Origin: an uncultured Pseudomonadota bacterium
GTDB taxonomy: Bacteria; Pseudomonadota; Gammaproteobacteria; Burkholderiales; Thiobacillaceae
Length of the DNA stretch: 47,855 nucleotides
Direction: 5' to 3'
NCBI GenBank assembly: GCA_903835655.1
Contig: CAILNT010000009.1
Coordinates: 1-47,855, forward strand
The number at the start of each line of letters is the position of its first letter. Position 1 is the first letter of the stretch. The position numbers were made by a program, and so were the translations under genes. The notes below the pieces were generated by a model. The model was not told the origin of the DNA, ran no database searches, and worked only from the letters and a program-made list of their open reading frames with translations. Positions 1 through 6,739 of the stretch are shown in pieces.

Positions 1-294
1 GACGAGTACTGGTTGAGGGGCGATGAAGGGCGGCTTCAGGTGCGGTAGCTGCCGCCCGGCGCGTCGGACATAGCCGTTCTGGAGAACCAGACGTTCGTGA
101 ACGTCCGCTGCTGGGGAGTGCCGACAGTCAGCAATGGCCGACAAGCTGTCCCTCAGGTATCTCATGTGAAGGTCCGCAGTACAGCCTTGAGCCGACCTTC
201 AACGACTGAACCACTGCTGGTGTCATACACCTGCCGGTGGGTAAGGCCGAGTGGCTCCAGTAGAATCCGCGCATCCTGAAACCCGGAGTTCCCC

Positions 295-561
295 ATGTCT
301 TCGCAACAAATCACCCTGCTCTACTTCGGCCATCTCGTATCCATGCTCGGGCGCGAGAGCGAATACCTGTTCCTGCCCCTGACCGTGAAAGACATCCAGG
401 GCCTGATGAACCACCTGGCACGGCGCGGCGAACCCTGGCTAGGTCTCTTCGGCAAGCCGCCACGAAGTCTCAGAATCACGGTCAATAAGCAGTTCGCGGA
501 AGTCGACACCCCGATCAAGGGCGGCGACGAGATCGCCTTCGTCGCCTTCAACATGGCTTGA
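295..561 (+). CDS. MoaD/ThiS-like beta-grasp protein lacking the C-terminal GG
   Basis: An 88-residue protein of the size and pattern of MoaD/ThiS ubiquitin-like sulfur carriers: N-terminal strand ITLLYFGHL, a middle segment with a conserved-looking RITVN strand, and a C-terminal strand GGDEIAFVAF. In true MoaD and ThiS the chain ends in Gly-Gly, which is adenylated by MoeB/ThiF and becomes a thiocarboxylate. Here it ends FNMA, so classical thiocarboxylation looks impossible without further change. The next gene, lnt, starts 9 bases downstream, so the two may be co-transcribed. A MoeB-like E1 lies at 26549-27310 but is not linked. Family assignment is by pattern only; function unknown. Confidence 0.6.
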   Translation: MSSQQITLLYFGHLVSMLGRESEYLFLPLTVKDIQGLMNHLARRGEPWLGLFGKPPRSLRITVNKQFAEVDTPIKGGDEIAFVAFNMA

Positions 562-570
562 GCGGCGCCC

Positions 571-2028
571 ATGCGCTCAGGGCTGTTCGCCTTTCTGCTC
601 GGTGCCGCCAGCGTGCTGGGCTTCGCTCCGTTCGGCTGGTTCTTTCTGCCCATTCTGTGCCTTGCCGCACTCTTCAGCCTGTTGCGCCATGCCAGCCCAC
701 GCCGGGCTTTCCGGGTCGGCTGGACCTACGGCCTCGGCCTGTTCCTGGGAGGGGTCTCCTGGGTCTATGTCAGCCTTGCCACCTATGCCGGCATGCCCCC
801 CGCCCTGGCCGCCCTGGCCACGCTGCTGTTCTGCGCCGCGTTCGCCCTATACCCGGCCCTTGCCCTCTGGCTGGGTACACGCCTGGCGCCCCCGGGCTGG
901 ACGCGCGTGGCGCTCGCCCTGCCTGCCTCCTGGGCCCTGCTGGAGTGGCTGCGCGGCTGGCTGTTCAGCGGCTTCCCCTGGCTCGCACTGGGCTATTCAC
1001 AAGTGCCTCACAGCCCTCTGCTAGGTTATGCGCCCCTGTTCGGGGTCTATGGGGTCGGCCTGCTGGCCGTGCTCAGCGCCGGCGCCCTGGCTGCGTTGCA
1101 GGCACGCGCCCTGGCGCTTCTGGTCGCGGTCTGGCTGGGCGGCTGGGTACTGGACGGCATCCACTGGACCCAGGCCGTGGGTCTGCCGGTGAAAGTCGCC
1201 CTGCTGCAAGGCAACGTGGCCCAGGAAATGAAATTTCGCCCCGACGAGCTGGAGCGCACCCTACTGGACTACCGCACCGCGGTGCTGGCTAGCGACGCGC
1301 GCCTCATCGTGCTGCCGGAGACCGCCCTGCCACTGCTGCGTTCCCGACTGCCGCCGGACTACCTCGCCTCGCTGGGGGCGCACGCGCGGCGCAATGGCGG
1401 CGATGTCGTCCTGGGCGTGCCGGAAGGCGAGGGAGGCGAACGCTATTACAACAGCGTGATCACCCTGGGCACCTCGCCCGAGGGCCGCTATCGCAAGGCG
1501 CACCTGGTGCCGTTCGGGGAGTTCCTCCCTCCCGGCTTTACCTGGGCATTGCGGGTGCTATCGATCCCGCTGTCCGACTTCTCTAGCGGCGACGCGGAAC
1601 AAGCACCGCTGGCTGCAGCCGGGCAGAAGCTGGCGGTGAATGTCTGTTACGAAGATGTCTTCGGCGAGGAACGCATCACCGCCGCGCGCGCATCCACCAT
1701 GTTGGTCAACGTCAGCAACGACGCCTGGTTCGGCACGAGCTTCGCACCCAAACAGCATCTGCAAATCGGTGCCATGCGCTCACTGGAGGCCGGTCGCTGG
1801 CAGCTGCGCGCCAACAATACCGGCTACACGGCGGTGATCGATGCACATGGCCGCACACGCAATCTACTGCCCCCCTTCACCCAGGGCAAGCTGGAAGCCC
1901 GAGTGCAGGGCATGTCCGGCGAGACGCCCTACCTGCGCTGGGGGAACTGGCCTACGCTGACCGCGATCCTCCTGCTACTGTTCCTCGCCCGTCGCGGGTC
2001 GCGCGTGGCTAAAATTTCCGCACCCTGA
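571..2028 (+). CDS. lnt: Apolipoprotein N-acyltransferase
   Basis: 485 residues, the usual length for Lnt, the inner-membrane enzyme that adds the third acyl chain to the N-terminal cysteine of lipoproteins. The first about 190 residues are a run of hydrophobic membrane segments. The rest is a nitrilase-fold domain with the expected Glu-Lys-Cys triad: E250 (in VLPETALP), K309 (in RYRKAHLVPFGEF) and C359 (in NVCYEDVFGE), followed by the conserved NVSNDAWFG. A C-terminal hydrophobic helix ends the protein. It follows the MoaD-like gene closely. In many proteobacteria lnt follows ybeZ-ybeY-corC; that context is absent upstream here. Confidence 0.95.
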   Translation: MRSGLFAFLLGAASVLGFAPFGWFFLPILCLAALFSLLRHASPRRAFRVGWTYGLGLFLGGVSWVYVSLATYAGMPPALAALATLLFCAAFALYPALALWLGTRLAPPGWTRVALALPASWALLEWLRGWLFSGFPWLALGYSQVPHSPLLGYAPLFGVYGVGLLAVLSAGALAALQARALALLVAVWLGGWVLDGIHWTQAVGLPVKVALLQGNVAQEMKFRPDELERTLLDYRTAVLASDARLIVLPETALPLLRSRLPPDYLASLGAHARRNGGDVVLGVPEGEGGERYYNSVITLGTSPEGRYRKAHLVPFGEFLPPGFTWALRVLSIPLSDFSSGDAEQAPLAAAGQKLAVNVCYEDVFGEERITAARASTMLVNVSNDAWFGTSFAPKQHLQIGAMRSLEAGRWQLRANNTGYTAVIDAHGRTRNLLPPFTQGKLEARVQGMSGETPYLRWGNWPTLTAILLLLFLARRGSRVAKISAP

Positions 2029-2075
2029 GCGCACTGGGGTAAGCTCCTCGCCCCACTTTCATCGCTTCTCGCCTC

Positions 2076-3131
2076 ATGCCCGCTCTCCGGCTCACCCAGT
2101 TCTCCCATGGCGGCGGCTGCGGCTGCAAGATCGCTCCCAATGTGTTGCAGGAAATCCTCGCCGGCACCCCTTTCGCCTCCCGCGTGGCCGCGGCCTTCCC
2201 CGACCTGCTGGTGGGCATCGAGCACGGCGACGACGCCGCCGTGTACAAGCTGAACGAGCGCCAGGCGGTGGTGGCGACCACCGATTTCTTCATGCCCATC
2301 GTCGACGATCCCTTCGACTTCGGCCGCATCGCCGCCACCAACGCCCTCTCGGACGTCTATGCCATGGGCGGGCGCCCTCTGTTCGCCCTGGCCATCGTCG
2401 GCATGCCGATAGACAAACTCGCCCCCGCGGTGATCCGGGAAATCCTGGCAGGCGGCGAGGCGGTGGCGCAGGCCGCCGGCATCCCCATCGCCGGGGGCCA
2501 TTCCATCGACGCGCCGGAACCCATCTACGGCTTGGTTTGCATCGGCGTGGTGGATCCCGCTCGGGTGAAGAAAAACAGCGCGGGCCAGGCCGGCGATATC
2601 CTGATCCTGGGGAAGCCTCTGGGCGTGGGCATCTATTCCGCGGCCCTGAAAAAGGGCGCGCTCGACGCTGCCGGCTACCAGGCGATGATCGCCGCCACCA
2701 CCCGGCTCAACACGCCCGGCCCCGAGCTGGCAGAATTGGCGGGCGTGCATGCCATGACCGATGTCACCGGCTTCGGCCTCCTCGGGCACGGCCTGGAACT
2801 GGCGCGCGGATCCGGCCTCACCGCCCATCTCGAATTTTCCCGCCTGCCGTTGTTGCCGGGCGTGGCCGCACTGGCACAGGCGGGTCACACTACGGGCGCC
2901 AGTACTCGCAACTGGGCCAGCTATGGCGGCGAAGTCGCTCTGCCTGGAACCTGTGCCGACTGGCAAAGTGCCATCCTCACCGATCCGCAGACCAGCGGCG
3001 GTCTGCTGGTATCCTGCGCCGCGGCATCGGTGGATGCAGTGCTCGGCGTATTCGGCCGACACGGGTTCGACCAGGCCTGTGTCATCGGCCACCTGGAAAC
3101 GGGCGCGGCACAAGCCGTGGTTTCCGTCTGA
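2076..3131 (+). CDS. selD: Selenide, water dikinase (selenophosphate synthetase)
   Basis: 351 residues. SelD makes selenophosphate from selenide and ATP for selenocysteine tRNA and 2-selenouridine formation. The N-terminal motif GGGCGCK (C15, C17, K18) carries the active-site Cys/Lys pair, so this is a cysteine and not a selenocysteine version. GDDAAVY with the following acidic residues gives the Mg-ATP site, and DVTGFGLLGH and DPQTSGGLL are typical AIRS-fold signatures. The gene implies that selA/selB or mnmH exist elsewhere; none is in the window. Its stop overlaps the possible start of the next frame. Confidence 0.95.
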   Translation: MPALRLTQFSHGGGCGCKIAPNVLQEILAGTPFASRVAAAFPDLLVGIEHGDDAAVYKLNERQAVVATTDFFMPIVDDPFDFGRIAATNALSDVYAMGGRPLFALAIVGMPIDKLAPAVIREILAGGEAVAQAAGIPIAGGHSIDAPEPIYGLVCIGVVDPARVKKNSAGQAGDILILGKPLGVGIYSAALKKGALDAAGYQAMIAATTRLNTPGPELAELAGVHAMTDVTGFGLLGHGLELARGSGLTAHLEFSRLPLLPGVAALAQAGHTTGASTRNWASYGGEVALPGTCADWQSAILTDPQTSGGLLVSCAAASVDAVLGVFGRHGFDQACVIGHLETGAAQAVVSV

Positions 3132-3814
3132 GTTTTCCCGCCGCTTTCGCCGCTTGGCAGGCGCGGGAAGCCCGGCGTGGCCCGGTCCACGTTTATGGCG
3201 CGGCGCTGAAACTGCCGGATCTCGCCAGGGGGGCCGGGGAGGCCGCCAGAATCCAGGCGGCCTGGGCGGTGGGCAGCACGCTGTTCTGGCGAGGCCGCTT
3301 CGTGGACGCGCTCAGGTGGTTGCCACCCTCCAGGGAACGGGGCTGGACCCTGGCCCGGCTGGGCCAGCGCGATGCCGCCCTGGACCAGCCGCAAGATGCC
3401 GCGCTGCATTTCTATCTCGACGAGCCTGAAACCTGTCTGAAGCGACTGGGCCCCGCGGATACGCCGATAGAGGCCGCGCGAATGGAATTGCTGCGTTACT
3501 GGGCGAATACCCGCCTCGCCGAACCCGCAGACGAAGCCCGCGCCCATTGGGCGCTGGCCACGCTGCGCCGCATGGCGCCAAGCGAGGAAGCACGCGGCCT
3601 GGCCGTCTACGCCGAAGCCGCGTTCCGGCGCCACCCCGTCCACGCGCTGGCACATCTGGATCATGCCCTGGAGCGGTTTGCGCGCTTCGGCCTGCATCAC
3701 CTGGAAGAACGCCTGCTCGAACATAAGGCCTGCGCGCTCGAAGCCTCCGGCATGCTGGCGGAGGCCGAGCGCTTCCGACACGCGGCGGCGGAAGTCACGA
3801 AACGCCAGCGCTAG
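3128..3814 (+). CDS. Uncharacterised helical (TPR-like) protein
   Basis: An open frame directly after selD, rich in Ala, Arg and Leu and predicted mostly helical, with amphipathic helix pairs such as EARGLAVYAEAAF and HLEERLLEHKACALEASG that recall TPR or Sel1-type repeats. I do not recognise a family. No ATG or GTG lies near the expected start. The best candidate is a CTG at 3128 overlapping the selD stop (CTGA), and an in-frame GTG inside the gene would give a shorter product. The frame stays open from well upstream inside selD, so the start is uncertain. Its position between selD and hemE and its strong coding bias favour a real gene. Confidence 0.55.
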   Translation: MSFPAAFAAWQAREARRGPVHVYGAALKLPDLARGAGEAARIQAAWAVGSTLFWRGRFVDALRWLPPSRERGWTLARLGQRDAALDQPQDAALHFYLDEPETCLKRLGPADTPIEAARMELLRYWANTRLAEPADEARAHWALATLRRMAPSEEARGLAVYAEAAFRRHPVHALAHLDHALERFARFGLHHLEERLLEHKACALEASGMLAEAERFRHAAAEVTKRQR

Positions 3815-3895
3815 CGCTGACATCCGCGCGACATGGCGCGGCCGGCGGAGGCTTGACCGGTTAGAATACCCAGCGATTTTTCTCCAGGCCCGATC

Positions 3896-4960
3896 ATGAC
3901 CACTCTCAAGAACGACACCTTTCTGCGCGCCCTGATGCGGCAACCCACCGACTACACGCCCACCTGGCTGATGCGTCAGGCCGGCCGCTATCTGCCGGAA
4001 TACTGCGCCACCCGCGCGCGCGCCGGGAATTTCCTGAATCTGTGCAAGACCCCGAGCCTGGCCACGGAAGTGACCCTGCAACCCCTGGCGCGCTACGACC
4101 TGGATGCCGCCATCCTGTTCTCCGACATTCTCACCATCCCCGATGCCATGGGCCTGGGGCTGTATTTCGCCGAAGGCGAAGGCCCCCGATTCGAACGCCC
4201 GCTGCGCGAGGAATGGGCCATCCGCAATCTGCAAGCCCCCGATCCGCATGACCATCTTCGCTACGTGATCGACGCGGTGTCCGAAATCCGCCGCGCCCTC
4301 GACGGCAGCGTGCCGCTGATCGGCTTCTCCGGCAGTCCGTTCACCCTGGCCTGCTACATGGTGGAAGGCTCGGGCAGCGATACCTACAAGGAGGTGAAGA
4401 CCCTCATGTATGCGCGCCCGGACCTGATGCACCACATCCTGGACGTGACCGCCAAGGCTGTCACCGATTATCTCAACGCCCAGATCGAGGCCGGCGCCCA
4501 GGCGGTGATGGTGTTCGACTCCTGGGGCGGCATGCTCTCCCAGGCGGCCTACCTGGAATTTTCCCTGCCCTACATGGCCCGCATCATGGCCGGCCTCACC
4601 CGAGAACACGAGGGCCGCGTGGTGCCGCGCATCGTCTTCACCAAGGGCGGCGGGTTGTGGCTGGAACAGATCGCCCAGTGCGGCGCCGACGCGGTTGGCC
4701 TGGACTGGAGCATCGACATCGGCGAGGCGCGCGCGCGCGTCGGACACAAGGTGGCGCTGCAAGGCAATCTCGACCCCGCCGTCCTGTTCGCCCCGCCCGA
4801 CGCGGTGGCCGCCGAGGCGCGCCGGGTACTGGCCAGCTACGGCACGGGATCGGGCCACATCTTCAACCTGGGCCACGGCATCTCCCAGTTCACCCCGCCG
4901 GACAGTGTACGCGTGCTGGTCGACACCGTGCGGGATGACAGCCGGCAGTACCACCTCTGA
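3896..4960 (+). CDS. hemE: Uroporphyrinogen decarboxylase
   Basis: 354 residues, standard family length. HemE converts uroporphyrinogen III to coproporphyrinogen III by four decarboxylations in cytosolic haem synthesis. Diagnostic segments are the N-terminal [15 protein letters not shown] signature with its substrate-binding arginines, the [14 protein letters not shown] region carrying the catalytic Asp, the [13 protein letters not shown] signature, and the C-terminal FNLGHGI with the conserved His. It is preceded by about 80 bases of spacer, so it may have its own promoter as well as read-through from selD. Confidence 0.97.
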   Translation: MTTLKNDTFLRALMRQPTDYTPTWLMRQAGRYLPEYCATRARAGNFLNLCKTPSLATEVTLQPLARYDLDAAILFSDILTIPDAMGLGLYFAEGEGPRFERPLREEWAIRNLQAPDPHDHLRYVIDAVSEIRRALDGSVPLIGFSGSPFTLACYMVEGSGSDTYKEVKTLMYARPDLMHHILDVTAKAVTDYLNAQIEAGAQAVMVFDSWGGMLSQAAYLEFSLPYMARIMAGLTREHEGRVVPRIVFTKGGGLWLEQIAQCGADAVGLDWSIDIGEARARVGHKVALQGNLDPAVLFAPPDAVAAEARRVLASYGTGSGHIFNLGHGISQFTPPDSVRVLVDTVRDDSRQYHL

Positions 4961-5121
4961 CGCGGCGGGCCCAGCCCCACGCCTTGGCACGGCGCACAGG
5001 AATCAAGGATTATTCAGCGGTTCGGCAAGATTTCCAGTGCACCAGGATTACTCGGTTTGGGTCCGAAATTAGGTAGATGCCGGTTGTTCAACATTAACTC
5101 CGCCGAGTGGTGGGCCCGCAT

Positions 5122-5151
5122 GAAAGCAAACGGGCGACTTTCGTCGCCCGT
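5122..5151 (-). terminator. Intrinsic terminator of the Ala/Lys-rich small protein gene
   Basis: A perfect 9-bp inverted repeat (ACGGGCGAC / GTCGCCCGT) with a 4-base loop lies 22 bases beyond the stop of the gene at 5173-5388. On the minus strand it is followed by TTGCTTTC, a weak T-rich tail. Confidence 0.6.
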
Positions 5152-5172
5152 CATTACCGAGTTCCGCGCCGA

Positions 5173-5388
5173 TTACTTGGCGGGAGCAGCGTCGGCAGCC
5201 GGCTTTTCTTCAACTTTCTTGGCAGCCTTTTTCTTGGCATGGTGCTTGGCCTTCTTGGCGGGCTTCGCGCCTTCGGCAGGCTTGGCGGCCTCGGCAGCGG
5301 GCTTGTCCATGGGGGCGTCAGCGGCTTGGGCTGCACCGATGGTCAGGAAAGAAGCGGCGGTCAGCAGGGCAATCAGGGTCTTGCTCAT
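5173..5388 (-). CDS. Small exported Ala/Lys-rich protein
   Basis: 71 residues. A clear Sec signal peptide (MSKTLIALLTAAS...AAQA, cleavage after about residue 22) is followed by a low-complexity tail made almost only of Ala, Lys, Pro, Glu and Asp, with AKPA-type repeats and a His/Lys patch (KAKHHAKKKAAKK). An AGGAGA ribosome site precedes the ATG. The mature protein should be disordered and highly cationic in the centre, like acid-shock (Asr-like) or histone-H1-like tails, but placing it in a family would be a guess. It ends at a hairpin terminator, which supports a single-gene unit. Confidence 0.65.
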   Translation of the reverse strand: MSKTLIALLTAASFLTIGAAQAADAPMDKPAAEAAKPAEGAKPAKKAKHHAKKKAAKKVEEKPAADAAPAK

Positions 5389-5546
5389 GTGTTTCTCCTA
5401 GCAGTGTGGTTGGTGAACTGCCGTCCGGATTGACGTTCGGCAGAGTCATTATTCAGGGGCAAACTTAAAGAATACTTAAAACACAAAACATTTTTCTACC
5501 AGTCCGAATAACGTCTAACGGGTGCGAGGCGCAATTCCGGATTGGT

Positions 5547-5577
5547 TTGCATGTATTTACACAACCCGCAGTATATT
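5547..5577 (+). promoter_or_regulatory. Possible sigma-70-type promoter for the candidate small RNA
   Basis: TTGCAT at 5547-5552 and TATATT at 5572-5577 are separated by 19 bases, longer than the optimal 17. The surrounding 100 bases are unusually AT-rich for this genome. Start of transcription would fall near 5584. Confidence 0.3.
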
Positions 5578-5583
5578 TACAGG

Positions 5584-5728
5584 GGCCAGGTATTCTGAAT
5601 AAGAGGGTCCAATTCCCTGCATGGGCTGTCGCGTGCATGCTCACCCCGACAGCCGGCCCTCAAGGTGGCGCTGCACTGTGTCCTTGCTCAGGCGCCGGAG
5701 AGCCGAGTCCAGCCGGCGCCGTTTTCTT
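5584..5728 (+). ncRNA. Candidate standalone small RNA with intrinsic terminator
   Basis: The intergenic stretch between two minus-strand genes holds, on the plus strand, a strong hairpin (GGCTGTCG 5624-5631 with CGACAGCC 5647-5654) and then a GC-rich hairpin followed by a T-run at 5691-5728. The 5' segment GGGGCC near 5582-5587 can pair with GGCCC at 5656-5660, closing the first hairpin. No coding frame here looks real, and no plus-strand gene follows closely enough for this to be a leader. It did not resemble 6S, tmRNA, SRP RNA, RNase P RNA or a tRNA. The assignment rests on structure alone. Confidence 0.4.
5691..5728 (+). terminator. Plus-strand intrinsic terminator
   Basis: Perfect 8-bp stem GGCGCCGG / CCGGCGCC with a 14-base loop, followed by GTTTTCTT on the plus strand. 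On the minus strand the bases after the hairpin are not T-rich, so the orientation is plus, opposite to both flanking genes. Confidence 0.6.
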
Positions 5729-5731
5729 GAC

Positions 5732-6412
5732 TTAAGGCGCAGACCGCGGCGCAGCCGGCAGCTTGAACGATTCCGGAATGGCCCCGGCGGAGGCCGCGGG
5801 TTGAGTCAGGAAACTGCCCCACGGCCCATAGTTGGCGGGATTTACGGCTGTAAGCGCCCAACTTGGGTACAGACCGGGATTCATCGGCGTCGTTGCGGCG
5901 CTCAGCACGGATGGGCTCATGGGCGCGGTCAGCCACTTCATGTACAAGGACGGGCTGAGCATCTGCATGGCTTGATTCCACAGCTGCGGGTTCACGGGCA
6001 GCGTCGCCCAGTTCATATAGGAAGTCGGGTTCAGCGCCGGTGCCATCATGGAAGTGTAAAAACCCGGGTTCATGGCGGCTTGCAGCCAGCGCAGGTACAC
6101 GGCCGGATCGGTCATGCGCTGATAGCTTTGCAAGGAGGTGGGGTTCATCACCTGGGACGCCGTGCGGGCATAGCTGTTGGGTTCCATACCCAGTTGCATC
6201 AGGCCGAGGTAGGTGGCCGGACTCGTCATCGCGTTGCTCCACTGCGCAAATGCGGCGGGATTGCCCGCAAGAGCCGGATAGGTTGTGGGGTTGGTATTTG
6301 CCTCGGCGGTGCTTCGCAGCGGAGTGGCAGGCGCAGTTTGCGCGACAACCTCGTCCGCTTGGGCAAGTCCGGTCAAGGAAAACAAGGCGACTGACAACGT
6401 GATGAGTTTCAT
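5732..6412 (-). CDS. Exported protein made of about thirteen NPxxY-type repeats
   Basis: 226 residues starting at ATG 6412, the start that gives a clean signal peptide (MKLITLSVALFSLTGLAQA, cleavage near residue 19). Residues 41-202 are a tandem array of 10-14-residue units with consensus N-P-x-x-Y-x-x-W-x-x-A-x-M: NPAAFAQW, SPATYLGL, DPAVYLRW, NPGFYTSM, NPTSYMNW, NPQLWNQA, PSLYMKW, NPGLYPSW, NPANYGPW. The units have diverged in sequence but keep the Asn/Asp/Ser-Pro and the aromatic positions. The tail is Pro/Ala-rich. There are no cysteines and no membrane segment after the signal. I recall similar uncharacterised proteins in sulfur-oxidising betaproteobacteria but can give no function. Likely periplasmic or outer-membrane associated. 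Confidence 0.75.
   Translation of the reverse strand: MKLITLSVALFSLTGLAQADEVVAQTAPATPLRSTAEANTNPTTYPALAGNPAAFAQWSNAMTSPATYLGLMQLGMEPNSYARTASQVMNPTSLQSYQRMTDPAVYLRWLQAAMNPGFYTSMMAPALNPTSYMNWATLPVNPQLWNQAMQMLSPSLYMKWLTAPMSPSVLSAATTPMNPGLYPSWALTAVNPANYGPWGSFLTQPAASAGAIPESFKLPAAPRSAP
5807..6292 (-). repeat. Coding tandem repeat array, about 39-bp unit, about 13 copies
   Basis: This is the DNA encoding residues 41-202 of the repeat protein. The period is near 13 codons. Units are diverged at DNA level, with GGGTTCAT or similar (antisense of ATGAACCC) recurring, so the array is old rather than a fresh expansion. Confidence 0.6.
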
Positions 6413-6461
6413 GGCTGATTCCTGGTGAGTACGGTGAGGTGGATGGTTTTCGGCGTTCATC

Positions 6462-6701
6462 TTAGGGGCAAGCTGGAGAAGGTGAACGTGGAAGCTGGAT
6501 TCCACCGCGCATGCCGAAAAATTGTTGTACTTCCGCAACGGTGACACCAGGCAGCAAATTTCCGGTCATGGCGGACCCGGCACCATGTTCCCTCTGGCAG
6601 CTGACACAACGACCACGGCCGACCGGGGGTTGCGGCATCTCTGTAATTTTTTCGAAGATCAACTCCAATGCTGCGTCTTGCCACCCATGGGCAGATGGCA
6701 T
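6462..6701 (-). pseudogene. Possible decayed haem-protein fragment (CxxC without His)
   Basis: The minus frame in this otherwise gene-free stretch (6413-6739) contains GRCVSCQREHGAGS. It resembles the haem-attachment segment of a small cytochrome (CxxCH followed by EHGA, as in some cytochrome P460-type proteins) but has Gln where the haem-ligating His should be. The rest shows no signal peptide or clear domain. It may be a remnant or a chance frame. I see no other feature in 6413-6739 beyond the ribosome site of the cyclase. Confidence 0.2.
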
Positions 6702-6739
6702 ACAAGGTCACACTACGGTGTGTGCAAAAAGGATGCCTG

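Noticed and set aside
97-279. Short plus frame upstream of the MoaD-like gene
   Set aside because: No ribosome site, no recognisable motif and low-quality composition. The first 294 bases look non-coding; fragments with repeated GTCCGC-like pieces suggest intergenic debris.
321-653. Minus frame opposite the MoaD-like gene and the start of lnt
   Set aside because: Shadow of the plus-strand genes in GC-rich DNA.
2921-4990. 689-codon minus frame across selD, the unknown gene and hemE
   Set aside because: It is the antisense of three supported genes. Its composition (Gly, Ala, Arg, His-rich) is typical of a shadow frame.
5607-5623. tRNA T-arm-like GGGTCCAATTCCC within the candidate small RNA
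   Set aside because: Loop lacks TTC and no acceptor, D or anticodon arm can be built around it.
5130-5728. CRISPR or attachment site
   Set aside because: The hairpins here are single and oriented as terminators; no spacer-repeat periodicity is present.
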